Assembly: GCA_002413455.1 (NCBI GenBank)
Contig: DHXA01000036.1
Location: 1,629 to 18,426 of the forward strand
Direction: 5' to 3'
DNA: 16,798 nucleotides
DNA from: Rhodanobacter sp. UBA5168
Lineage (GTDB): Bacteria > Pseudomonadota > Gammaproteobacteria > Xanthomonadales > Rhodanobacteraceae
Shown here: positions 6,439-13,410 of the stretch, piece after piece
How positions within the stretch are numbered: the stretch's first letter is position 1
Layout: the number at the start of each line of letters is the position of its first letter
Made by a program: the position numbers and the translations under genes
The notes under the pieces: generated by a model
The model's input: the letters and a program-made list of their open reading frames with translations, nothing else
What the model was told of the DNA's origin: nothing
Databases searched by the model: none

Positions 6439-7236
6439 ATGACAGTGACCGGACGCGGTGCGCGGATGCAACGACAAGCCCCGGCGGGCAACGATTCGCT
6501 GTGCGGGCGGATCGTGGTGATCACCCGCCCGGCCGGCACGGCGACGGCGTTGGCGCGACGGGTGCGCGCTTGCGGCGGCGTGCCGCTGCTGCTGCCGGGC
6601 CTGGCCTTGCGCAGCGTGGCCGATCAAGCCGCCGCGTGCGCCGGCCTGCGCGCCGCGCTGGCGGCTGAGCTGGTGATCTTCACCAGTCCCGCCGCGGTAC
6701 GCCATGCCGCCGCGCTGATGCCGTTGCAGACCGCCGCGAGCGTGCTGGCGGTGGGCCAGGGTACCGCGCGAGCACTGCGGCGGCATGGCATTGCCGCGCC
6801 GCTGGCACCACGGCGGCAGGACAGTGAAGGCTTGCTCGACCATGCCGCGCTGCGCGACCTGCGTGGTCGCCGTGTCGCCCTGATCGGTGCGGCCGGCGGC
6901 CGCGGCGTGTTGCGCGAACAGCTCGCCGCACGCGGCGCGCAACTGCGCGAGCTGCATGTCTATCGACGGGTGCCGCCGCGGCTGGATCGCCGTCACGTGG
7001 GCGCGTTGCTGCAGTTGCCCGTTTCTGCACGAGTGCTGCTGTCCAGTGCCGAGGCACTGCAGAACCTGCACGACCTGTTGCCGCCACCGGCCTGGGCGCG
7101 GCTGTGCGCGACGACCGCCGTGGTCAGCAGTGAACGACTCGAGGCAGCAGCACGCGCTGCCGGTTTCACGCGCACGGTGCTCGCCGGCTCGGCGCTGTCG
7201 GCCGACCTGCTCGCTGCCGCGATGCGCAGGCACTGA
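6439..7236 (+). CDS. hemD: Uroporphyrinogen-III synthase
   Basis: The 265-residue protein is the right length for HemD, which closes and inverts the D ring of hydroxymethylbilane to form uroporphyrinogen III, the precursor of heme and siroheme. HemD sequences diverge strongly, but family landmarks are present in order: VVITRPAG (26-33), VIFTSPAAVRHA (79-90), VLAVGQGTARAL (102-113), DSEGLL (128-133), ALIGAAGGRGVL with VYRR following (147-177), and LLSSAEALQNL (200-210). The first twenty residues precede the conserved start, so an internal start at Met10 is possible. There is no ribosome-binding site before the ATG, and a TACACT element ends seven bases upstream, fitting a leaderless message. 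hemX and hemY follow, as in E. coli hemCDXY, but hemC is not upstream. Confidence 0.88.
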   Translation: MTVTGRGARMQRQAPAGNDSLCGRIVVITRPAGTATALARRVRACGGVPLLLPGLALRSVADQAAACAGLRAALAAELVIFTSPAAVRHAAALMPLQTAASVLAVGQGTARALRRHGIAAPLAPRRQDSEGLLDHAALRDLRGRRVALIGAAGGRGVLREQLAARGAQLRELHVYRRVPPRLDRRHVGALLQLPVSARVLLSSAEALQNLHDLLPPPAWARLCATTAVVSSERLEAAARAAGFTRTVLAGSALSADLLAAAMRRH

Positions 7237-7281
7237 TCCTTCTTCACGCGATCGTGCTACGGGCGCGGGCGCAGGGGCTGT

Positions 7282-7287
7282 TAGCAT
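7282..7287 (+). promoter_or_regulatory. Candidate -10 element (TAGCAT) of hemX
   Basis: TAGCAT ends seven bases before the hemX ATG, the same spacing as TACACT before hemD. A start at 7294 would give a leaderless hemX mRNA. There is no ribosome-binding site in the 57-base hemD-hemX gap. Support is positional only; hemX may also be read through from hemD. Confidence 0.3.
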
Positions 7288-7293
7288 GCGCGA

Positions 7294-8460
7294 ATGAGCA
7301 ACGTAGACAAGCCGAACGAGCCCACCGCGCCCGAGGGCGCCCGTCCCGACCCCATGCTGGTCGATCCGCTGCCGATACGCCCGATGCGCGATACCGCGAC
7401 GCGATCCGCAGCGCGTCCGCGCGCTGGTGGCAGCTTGGCATGGGCCGTGTTGCTGTCGCTGGTTGCCGTGGGTGCCTGTGGCTACATCGGCTGGCGCCAA
7501 TGGCAGCAGGAGCAGGGTAACGCCGCCGACAGCCAGAGCGTGGCCGGCCTGCAGCAGCGTGTGGGCACGCTGGAAACGACGCTGGCCGGCGTCAGCGGTG
7601 AGCGCAACAGCCTCAACCAGCGCCTGAGCGATGCGGCGGCCGTCAACCGGTCGCTGCGCGAGGAACTGCTCGGCCAGGCGGAACGCACGCGCAATCTGGA
7701 GGACGCCGTGGCAAAGCTGGCCGAGAAGAGCCTGTCCGGCCACGACGCGATGCTGCTGGACGAAACCGAATCGCTGCTGCGCATGGCCAGCGAGCGCTAC
7801 ACGTTGTTCCACGACGCGCAGGGCGCGGCCGCGGCCTATGCGCTGGCCGACCAGACGCTGGCCGCGGTCAACGACGGCGCGTTCGGTGGCCTGCGCCAGA
7901 GCATCAGTGCCGAACGCGAGGCGCTGGCGAAGAGTCGGCCGGCCAGTCAGGCCAGCGCGCTGCAGCAGCTCACCGAACTGCGCGGCAGCCTGGCCAGCCT
8001 GCCGCTGAAATCGCTCGACACGGCAAACAGCACGCAGCCGGTCGATGCGTGGTCGCGGATCGGCCGCGCGCTGGCCAGCGTGGTCAGCGTGCAGCGCGAC
8101 AACGGCGCACCGCTGGCGGTGGCCGACGCGCGTTTCGCGCGTGAACTGGCCGAGCTCGATCTGGCCCAGGCGCAAGCCGCGCTGCTGGCCTACGACAGCA
8201 AGGACTATGCCGCTGCGCTGCAGCGTGTGGATGGCAGCCTCGCGAGCCAGTTCGATCCCAATGCGCCAGCGGTGCAGCAGGCGCGCAAGACGCTCGGCGA
8301 ACTGGCCGGACAGCTGCCGACGAACGCGCCGGTGCAACTCGGCGCTGCGCTGACGGAGCTGCGCAATCTGCGCACCGTGCATGCGCTCAGCCCGGCCGCC
8401 AGCGACGCCGTCCCTGCCGCGGCCAGCAGCGCCGCGCCGAAGGACGGAGTCCGGCCATGA
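7294..8460 (+). CDS. hemX: HemX-type membrane protein of the heme operon
   Basis: The 388-residue protein has a Pro-rich cytoplasmic N-terminus (1-45), one transmembrane helix (about 48-66, LAWAVLLSLVAVGACGYIGW), a coiled-coil stretch rich in Leu, Gln and Glu (about 78-150) and a mostly helical C-terminal domain (DETESLLRMASERY, then FARELAELDLAQAQAALLAYDSKDY). This is the HemX family, often labelled uroporphyrinogen-III C-methyltransferase although no methyltransferase domain is present. The molecular role is uncertain. The C-terminus ends in a low-complexity Ala/Ser tail. Its TGA overlaps the hemY ATG (ATGA), implying translational coupling. Confidence 0.88.
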   Translation: MSNVDKPNEPTAPEGARPDPMLVDPLPIRPMRDTATRSAARPRAGGSLAWAVLLSLVAVGACGYIGWRQWQQEQGNAADSQSVAGLQQRVGTLETTLAGVSGERNSLNQRLSDAAAVNRSLREELLGQAERTRNLEDAVAKLAEKSLSGHDAMLLDETESLLRMASERYTLFHDAQGAAAAYALADQTLAAVNDGAFGGLRQSISAEREALAKSRPASQASALQQLTELRGSLASLPLKSLDTANSTQPVDAWSRIGRALASVVSVQRDNGAPLAVADARFARELAELDLAQAQAALLAYDSKDYAAALQRVDGSLASQFDPNAPAVQQARKTLGELAGQLPTNAPVQLGAALTELRNLRTVHALSPAASDAVPAAASSAAPKDGVRP

Positions 8461-9713
8461 AGGCTTGGCGCTGGATCCTGCTGCTGGTGATCATCGCCGC
8501 GCTGGCCGCATTCGGCTGGCACTGGGTGGCGGAAGATCCCGGCTACGTTTTGCTGCGCATGCGCGGCTGGCGGGTGGAGAGCACCGTGGTTGCGGCGCTG
8601 CTGATCCTGCTGCTGACGTGGGCCTTGCTCACCGTGCTGTGGCGGCTGTTGCGCTGGCCATTCGGTGCATTCTCGCGCCGGCACCGGCGGGTCAGCCAGC
8701 AGCGCCTGGGCGAGGGCCTGGTTGCGCTGATCGAAGGTCGCCACGGCGACGCCGAACGCGATCTCAACCGCGCTTCGCGGCTGGACAGCCTGCGCGGCCC
8801 GGCCCTGCTCGCTTCGGCCGAAGCGGCGTCGCGCCGCGGCGAACAGGGCCGCGCACTGGAAGCACTGAACCAGGCCGCGCAGTTTGTGCCGCAGGCCGCA
8901 CGCGTCTTGCGTGCCCGCGTGCTGCGCCGCGATGGCAAGCCGGCCGAGGCACTGGCGTTGCTGATCCCCGAATCGGACAAGGGCACGCTGACCCCCGGCG
9001 GCTGGCGCGAGCTGGCGCTGGCGGCGCTGGCCAACGGCGATATCCGGCGGGCGCGCGAGGCGCTCGATCCGCTGCAGAAAAGCGCCGCACTCGGCGGCCG
9101 CGCCTATGCAGCACTGGAGGCGCAGGTGCTCACCGCCACCATCAACGCGGCAGCCGATGGTGCCAGCCTCAACACGTTGTGGTCGCAATTGCCGAAGGCG
9201 CAGCGTCGCGTGCCTTCCGTGATCGACGCCTATGCCCGCCGCGCGGCCTCGTTCGGCCTGACCCTGGCGGCGATGGACGAAGTGGAATCCGCGCTGCGCC
9301 GCGAGTGGTCGCCGCTGCTGATCGAAACCTACGGCACGCTGGCCGGCGACGACGTCGAGGCGCGTCTGCGCCGCGTCGAAGGCTGGCTCGACGCCCACCC
9401 GAACGACGCCAATCTGCTGCTCACGCTGGGTCGCATGTGCGTGCGGCTGAAGTTGTGGGGCAAGGCGCGTCAACACCTCGAGCGTTCGCTCGCGCTGGCG
9501 CCGGGTGCGGCCGCATGGGAAGCGCTGGGTGATACGTTCGCCGGGCAGGGCGACCCCGCGCAGGCGCAGCGCGGCTATCGCAACGCACTGGCCTTCGGTC
9601 GTGGCGAGGCAGTCACTCCGTTGGCGCAGAGTGCGCGCTTCGGCCAGCCGGATACGCATCCGATCGCCGTGGAGGAACGCGACGTGCACGGCGTGCCGCG
9701 ATTGCGGGAATAG
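8457..9713 (+). CDS. hemY: HemY-type TPR membrane protein of the heme operon
   Basis: The 418-residue protein has two N-terminal transmembrane helices (about 5-23 and 40-63) separated by the family-typical EDPGYVLLRMRGWRVES segment, then TPR-like helical repeats to the end (GLVALIEGRHGDAERDLNRA, LLTLGRMCVRLKLWGKARQH, GDTFAGQGDPAQAQRGYRNA). It matches the proteobacterial HemY of the hemCDXY operon, close to E. coli HemY in length (about 400). It is not the protoporphyrinogen oxidase called HemY in Bacillus. The role is inferred as assembly or coordination of heme-pathway enzymes at the inner membrane. It overlaps hemX by four bases. Only 27 bases separate its stop from the convergent broken gene, with no clear terminator. 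Confidence 0.88.
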   Translation: MKAWRWILLLVIIAALAAFGWHWVAEDPGYVLLRMRGWRVESTVVAALLILLLTWALLTVLWRLLRWPFGAFSRRHRRVSQQRLGEGLVALIEGRHGDAERDLNRASRLDSLRGPALLASAEAASRRGEQGRALEALNQAAQFVPQAARVLRARVLRRDGKPAEALALLIPESDKGTLTPGGWRELALAALANGDIRRAREALDPLQKSAALGGRAYAALEAQVLTATINAAADGASLNTLWSQLPKAQRRVPSVIDAYARRAASFGLTLAAMDEVESALRREWSPLLIETYGTLAGDDVEARLRRVEGWLDAHPNDANLLLTLGRMCVRLKLWGKARQHLERSLALAPGAAAWEALGDTFAGQGDPAQAQRGYRNALAFGRGEAVTPLAQSARFGQPDTHPIAVEERDVHGVPRLRE

Positions 9714-9740
9714 ATTCCTCTGGCCAAGGCCTGCGGATCG

Positions 9741-10329
9741 TCACCGAGCCGCCGGAAGGTCGAACAGTCTTGGATCGCAGGTTGCCGTGACGTCATAGCC
9801 GAAGGCGTAGTAAAGCTGTGACGTGAGCTTGCCGTCGGCGATCACGAACAGATTGCTGCCTTCGCTGCCCAGGCAGACTTCCACGTGGGATGCGTTGCCT
9901 GACGGCGTCGTTCCTATACGCAAAAGGGTCCCGACGGATGCCCCATCTGCGGTCGCGGCGGGCGTGCCGATCACGGCGGCTCCGATGAAAGGGTTCCCCT
10001 TCAGTGCGGCCGGCATCCGTTTCAGCCGATAGCGGAATATCGGATGGCCGAACAACGCGTCGCTGACTGGCGCGGTCGATCCGTCTGGTGCTTCCCAGGG
10101 CGCTGCCTCGCAGGCGAAGGCAGCACCGCGCCGCACCCCTGGCACCGGGATATTGCAACTGGATGGGGACCGTCGCGGAAAGAAGGCCATCGGTGGTGTA
10201 GAGATAGGCAGCACCATCGGCGGTTGCCACGAAGCCGGTTTCGATCCCGGCAGCCCTGGTCGTTCCGGCGGCGCAAGCTGCGGCGGTGACACAGACCAGC
10301 ACGACGAGAACCCGGTGCACGCACTTCAT
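9741..10329 (-). pseudogene. Frameshifted gene for a small exported protein of unknown function
   Basis: Two overlapping leftward frames together make one plausible protein. The first (ATG at 10329) gives a signal peptide, MKCVHRVLVVLVCVTAAACA, and ADGAAYLYTTDGLLSATVPI. It then turns into Arg-rich nonsense after about residue 64. The second frame continues sensibly from about 10140 to the TGA at 9741, with PWEAPDG, DALFGHPIFRYRL, GNPFIGAAVIGTPAAT and SNLFVIADGKLTSQLYYAFG. Joining them needs the loss of one base, most simply from the run of four C at 10136-10139 (GGGG as transcribed). The repaired protein would be about 195 residues, secreted or a lipoprotein (AAAC near residue 19). I recognise no family. 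It may be a true pseudogene or a sequencing error in the homopolymer. Confidence 0.6.
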
Positions 10330-10446
10330 CGCTCAGTGCCCGTGAACGCGTTTCCCTTCGGCTCTGACGGCAGGGTGCGGAAAGGGATCGGCCACGGATG
10401 AAGGAAGTTGGCCATGCGGTTTCGCCCTGTGCAATCGTCCAGCCAA

Positions 10447-10452
10447 ACTATA
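10447..10452 (-). promoter_or_regulatory. Possible -10 element (TATAGT) ahead of the broken exported-protein gene
   Basis: TATAGT on the - strand matches the -10 consensus at five of six positions and sits in the 158-base gap between uvrD and the frameshifted gene. It would give a leader of about 110 nt. No good -35 is seen. I found nothing else definite in 10330-10487, and no hairpin with a T-tract for uvrD. Confidence 0.25.
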
Positions 10453-10487
10453 TCCGGCGATGGAGCGAATCCCATTTGTGCCCCACC

Positions 10488-12788
10488 CTAAAGCGGCGTC
10501 AGATTCGCGTACGCCGCCACCAGCCACTTGCTGCCGGCCGCTTCGAAATTCACCTGCAGCCGCGTATGCGAGCCGCTACCTTCGGCGCTGATCACCACGC
10601 CTTCGCCGAAGCTGGGATGGCTGACGCGCTGGCCCAGTTTCACCGGCAGGGCTTCTTCGAGCGAGCGCGATAGTTCGGCAGGGCGACCGGCGTAGAGCGG
10701 ACGGGTGACGTGCACGCGCGGGCGCACTTCGTCCATCAGTTCGGCCGGCATTTCGCCGAGGAAGCGTGACGGTCGCGCCAGCATTTCGGTGCCGTGCATG
10801 CGGCGCGATTCGGCGTGGGTAACGATGAGTTTTTCGCGGGCGCGGGTGATGCCGACGTAGGCGAGTCGGCGCTCCTCTTCCAGTCGTCCCTCGTCGTCGA
10901 CCGAACGCTGGCTGGGGAACAATCCCTCTTCCATGCCGACCAGAAACACCACCGGAAACTCGAGCCCCTTGGCCGAGTGGAGCGTCATCAGCTGCACGCA
11001 GTCGTCCCATGCCTCGCCCTGGTTTTCGCCGGCTTCCAGTGTGGCGTGCGACAGGAATGCCGACAGTTCGCTCAGGCCCGAGTCGATGTCCTCGGCGGTG
11101 CGTTCGAAACGGCTGGCCACGTTGACCAGTTCGTCCAGGTTCTCCACCCGCGACTCGGCATTGCCGCGCGAATCTTTCTCGTAGAAGTCGCGCAGGCCGG
11201 TATGGGTGATGGCGTGGTCGATCTGTTCGGCGAGGGTAAGGCTCTTGTCATTCCGCTCCCCCGAGCTCAATGGGGGAAGCGTGGAGGTCGAAGGGCGTTC
11301 CTGATGGGCAGAAAAGCGCTCCCCCTCATCCGAACCCTCCTGCCCGGTTTCGTTGGGCGAGAAGGGACTGAAGGTGCGCGCCATCTCGTCGATCATGGTA
11401 AGGAACGCCTTCACCGCATTCTTCGCCCGGCCAGCGAGGTCGCTGCCGCCGCTCAGTTCGCCCAGCGCCGCCTCCCACATCGAGACATCCGCGCCGCGCG
11501 CGCGGCGACGCAAGGCGTCCAGCGTGCGATCGCCGATCCCGCGCGGCGGGGTGTTCACTGCGCGCTCGAAGGCGGCATCGTCATGCCGGTTCGCAGTGAG
11601 CCGGAGGTAGGCCAGCGCGTCCTTCACCTCGGCACGGTCGAAGAATCGCTGGCCACCGTAGACACGATAGGGCAGGTCGCGCTGGATCAGCTGCTCCTCG
11701 AAATTGCGCGACTGCGCGTTCGAGCGATAGAGGATCGCGCAGTCCTTCGCCTGGCCGTGTTCATGGATGTATTCGCGGATGCGCTCGATCACGAAGCGCG
11801 CCTCGTCCTGCTCGTTATAGGCGGCGTATAGCGCGATGCGCTCGCCGTCGTCGCCGGCAGTCCACAAGTGTTTGCCGAGGCGGCTGCCGTTGCGTTCGAT
11901 CACGCTGTTGGCGGCCTTCAGGATGTTCGAGGTGGAGCGGTAGTTCTGTTCCAGCTTGATCGTGCGGGCACCGGGGAAGTCGCGCAGGAACTGCTGCACG
12001 TTCTCCACCTTGGCGCCGCGCCAGCCATAGATCGCCTGATCGTCGTCGCCGACCACGAAGACTTGCCCGGTCGCGCCGGCGAGCACGCGGATCCACGCGT
12101 ACTGCAGCGTGTTGGTGTCCTGGAATTCGTCGATCAGCAGATAGCGCCAGCGCTGCTGGTAGTGCTCCAGCACCGCCGGGTTTTTCAGCCACAGCTCGTG
12201 CGCGCGCAGCAGCAGCTCGGCGAAGTCGACCAGGCCGGCACGTCGGCAGGCATCCTCATAGGCCTTGTAGATGTTCACGAACGTGTGCGTGACCGGATGG
12301 TCGCGATGTTCGATGCCGTCCGGCCGCTTGCCTTCGTCCTTCCACTGGTTGATCTGCCAGCTGGCCTGGCGCGGCGGAAATTTCGCATCGTCCAGACCCA
12401 GCCCGGCGACGACGCGCTTGACCAGCCGCAGCTGGTCGTCGGCGTCGAGGATCTGGAAAGTTTCCGGCAGGCCGGCTTCGCGCCAGTGCCGGCGCAGCAG
12501 GCGATGGGCGATGCCGTGGAAGGTACCCACGGTAAGTCCCTGGGTGCCACCGGGGATCAACGCCTCCAGCCGTGCACGCATTTCGCCGGCCGCCTTGTTG
12601 GTGAAGGTGACGGCGAGAATCGCCCACGGCGGCACCCGTTCGGCCTGGGTCAGCCAGCCGATGCGGTGGGTGAGTACGCGGGTCTTGCCGGAGCCCGCGC
12701 CGGCCAGCACCAGATAGTGGCCGGGCGGGGCACAGACAGCTTCGCGCTGGGCTTCATTGAGCGGGTCGATCAGGTACGAGACATCCAT
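10488..12788 (-). CDS. uvrD: DNA helicase II, UvrD (superfamily 1A)
   Basis: The 766-residue protein aligns with E. coli UvrD (720 aa) end to end. It has MDVSYLIDPLN at the start, Walker A GAGSGKT with Lys35, VTFTNKAAGEMR (60-71), GTFHGIAHRLLR (88-99), Walker B LLIDEFQD (Asp220, Glu221), VVGDDDQAIYGWRGA (245-259), LEQNYRST (279-286), QLMTLHSAKGLEFP and RRLAYVGITRAREKL. It unwinds DNA 3' to 5' in nucleotide excision and mismatch repair and removes RecA filaments. The start is ATG at 12788, matching MDVSYL of E. coli; an ATG three codons upstream overlaps the likely -10. The oddity is a 45-residue low-complexity insert (472-516) between the conserved MIDEMA and LTLAEQ, absent from E. coli UvrD and encoded by repeat-like DNA. 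Confidence 0.97.
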   Translation of the reverse strand: MDVSYLIDPLNEAQREAVCAPPGHYLVLAGAGSGKTRVLTHRIGWLTQAERVPPWAILAVTFTNKAAGEMRARLEALIPGGTQGLTVGTFHGIAHRLLRRHWREAGLPETFQILDADDQLRLVKRVVAGLGLDDAKFPPRQASWQINQWKDEGKRPDGIEHRDHPVTHTFVNIYKAYEDACRRAGLVDFAELLLRAHELWLKNPAVLEHYQQRWRYLLIDEFQDTNTLQYAWIRVLAGATGQVFVVGDDDQAIYGWRGAKVENVQQFLRDFPGARTIKLEQNYRSTSNILKAANSVIERNGSRLGKHLWTAGDDGERIALYAAYNEQDEARFVIERIREYIHEHGQAKDCAILYRSNAQSRNFEEQLIQRDLPYRVYGGQRFFDRAEVKDALAYLRLTANRHDDAAFERAVNTPPRGIGDRTLDALRRRARGADVSMWEAALGELSGGSDLAGRAKNAVKAFLTMIDEMARTFSPFSPNETGQEGSDEGERFSAHQERPSTSTLPPLSSGERNDKSLTLAEQIDHAITHTGLRDFYEKDSRGNAESRVENLDELVNVASRFERTAEDIDSGLSELSAFLSHATLEAGENQGEAWDDCVQLMTLHSAKGLEFPVVFLVGMEEGLFPSQRSVDDEGRLEEERRLAYVGITRAREKLIVTHAESRRMHGTEMLARPSRFLGEMPAELMDEVRPRVHVTRPLYAGRPAELSRSLEEALPVKLGQRVSHPSFGEGVVISAEGSGSHTRLQVNFEAAGSKWLVAAYANLTPL
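11241..11375 (-). repeat. Repeat-like in-frame insert within uvrD
   Basis: These 135 bases encode UvrD residues 472-516, rich in Ser, Pro, Gly and Glu. The DNA folds into two hairpins, at 11335-11366 (CCCTCCTGCCC against GGGCGAGAAGGG) and at 11255-11280 (GCTCCCCC against GGGGGAAGC). A nine-base direct repeat, CGCTCCCCC, lies at 11254-11262 and 11317-11325. A GGATGAGGG block on the coding strand resembles intergenic repeats I recall from Xanthomonadales and Pseudomonas. The length is a multiple of three and has no stop. Element identity is inference. Confidence 0.55.
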
Positions 12789-12795
12789 CGGACCC

Positions 12796-12801
12796 ATTGT
12801 A
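12796..12801 (-). promoter_or_regulatory. Candidate -10 element (TACAAT) of uvrD
   Basis: TACAAT on the - strand matches the -10 consensus at five of six positions. It ends seven bases before the uvrD ATG at 12788, predicting a start at 12789 and a one-base leader. It lies downstream of the DUF3185 terminator, so uvrD needs its own promoter. The expected -35 falls in the terminator stem and is poor. Confidence 0.4.
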
Positions 12802-12809
12802 ATGGGCGC

Positions 12810-12840
12810 AAAAGAAAACCGCCGCGAGGGCGGCGGTTTT
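12810..12840 (-). terminator. Rho-independent terminator of the DUF3185 gene
   Basis: A perfect 11-base stem (12815-12825 with 12830-12840) closes on a GAGG tetraloop. Read leftward, the stem runs into TTTTCTTTT, a typical U-tract. It lies 17 bases after the stop of the 12858-13079 gene and separates it from uvrD. Confidence 0.88.
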
Positions 12841-12857
12841 CGGTGGCGACGACGTAC

Positions 12858-13079
12858 TCAGCGATTCTTGCTGGCGATGCCGCCGACGACCAGCAGGCCG
12901 CCGAGCACGATGCCGGCGATGCCGATCCACTGCGGGACGGACTTGGTGTGGGTGGCTTCGATCTTGGCCGGGCCGAGCTGCGCCACCGTGTCGGTCTGCT
13001 TGTAGCTGCCGTTGCCGGCGACGACCCAGATACCGGCGATCAACAGGATGATGCCAGCGATGAAAAGTCCTGCGCGCAT
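12858..13079 (-). CDS. Small membrane protein, DUF3185 family
   Basis: The 73-residue protein has two hydrophobic helices (about 3-22, GLFIAGIILLIAGIWVVAG, and 51-69, WIGIAGIVLGGLLVVGGIA) joined by a polar loop with LGPAKIEATHTKSVPQW. The layout and the loop ending in VPxW fit the DUF3185 family of small inner-membrane proteins, whose function is unknown. The ATG has a strong GGGGGA ribosome-binding site eight bases upstream. It is a single-gene unit: the small-RNA terminator lies about 80 bases upstream of the start and its own terminator 17 bases after the stop. A possible -10 (CATACT, near 13111-13116, - strand) is weak. Confidence 0.82.
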   Translation of the reverse strand: MRAGLFIAGIILLIAGIWVVAGNGSYKQTDTVAQLGPAKIEATHTKSVPQWIGIAGIVLGGLLVVGGIASKNR

Positions 13080-13160
13080 GGATGTTCCCCTTGGGTGGAT
13101 GTGGATCGAGTATGCCCGGCGCCGCTGTGCATGAAATGTACAGGGTGCCGGATGGCGGGC

Positions 13161-13197
13161 AAAAAAAGCCCCGGAGGCTAGGGGGAGCCTCCGGGGC
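13161..13197 (-). terminator. Strong rho-independent terminator downstream of polA
   Basis: A perfect 12-base GC-rich stem (13168-13179 with 13186-13197) closes on a six-base loop. Read leftward it is followed by seven T (13167-13161). It ends transcription coming from the polA side. It lies 213 bases after the polA stop, far for a simple polA terminator, which suggests a separate short transcript. Confidence 0.92.
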
Positions 13198-13285
13198 GGG
13201 GGCAGACACGAAGACCCAGGGGAGAGGTTCGTGCCTGTGGCGGCTCAGGGAGGTGAGCCAGCCATGGATGCCGTTGCGTGCATCC
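13161..13285 (-). ncRNA. Candidate small regulatory RNA downstream of polA (sX13-like)
   Basis: Read leftward from about 13285 the transcript would be about 125 nt with four consecutive hairpins. Hairpin 1 is GGATGC/GCATCC with an eight-base loop (13266-13285). Hairpin 2 is GGCUCA/UGAGCC with loop CCUCCC (13242-13259). Hairpin 3 is a ten-pair stem, CAGGCACGAA/UUCGUGUCUG, with a 15-base loop starting CCUCUCCCC (13203-13237). The fourth is the terminator. The C-rich loops are complementary to GGAGG-type ribosome-binding sites, as in trans-acting riboregulators. Spot 42 (E. coli) and ErsA (Pseudomonas) lie at this place after polA. Xanthomonas sX13, with C-rich loops and about 115 nt, is as I recall also polA-linked, so an sX13 homologue is the best guess. 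No convincing reading frame is seen. Confidence 0.7.
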
Positions 13286-13288
13286 GTA

Positions 13289-13294
13289 ATGTTA
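13289..13294 (-). promoter_or_regulatory. Candidate -10 element (TAACAT) of the polA-linked small RNA
   Basis: TAACAT on the - strand matches the -10 consensus at four of six positions, and its first base pair of product would fall at about 13285-13283, where hairpin 1 begins. There is no good -35 at 17 bases (AACTTT), so an activator or an alternative start is possible. The AT-rich stretch upstream is unusual for this genome. Confidence 0.4.
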
Positions 13295-13321
13295 GTGCGT
13301 GATTTGTCGAGAAAGTTGCAG

Positions 13322-13337
13322 AATTTCCGAAGAAATT
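13322..13337. promoter_or_regulatory. AT-rich inverted repeat upstream of the small RNA, possible operator
   Basis: AATTTC, CGAA, GAAATT form a perfect six-base inverted repeat with a four-base centre. It sits about 38-53 bases upstream of the predicted small-RNA start, a normal place for an activator site. It could instead be a hairpin in the polA 3' untranslated region. No regulator can be named. Confidence 0.3.
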
Positions 13338-13410
13338 TAAAAGCAATTCATTCTCATGAAAAATTAACCGCCAAGTCGTTGTTCCGCCAGAAAGTACTCA
13401 TCGGAACAGG

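Noticed and set aside
5416..8382. Open frame of 988 codons on the - strand that opposes hemD and hemX and runs through two - strand genes.
   Set aside because: Only its last part (the lipoprotein, 5416-5829) is real. The rest is antisense or out-of-frame reading, rich in Arg, Gln and His.
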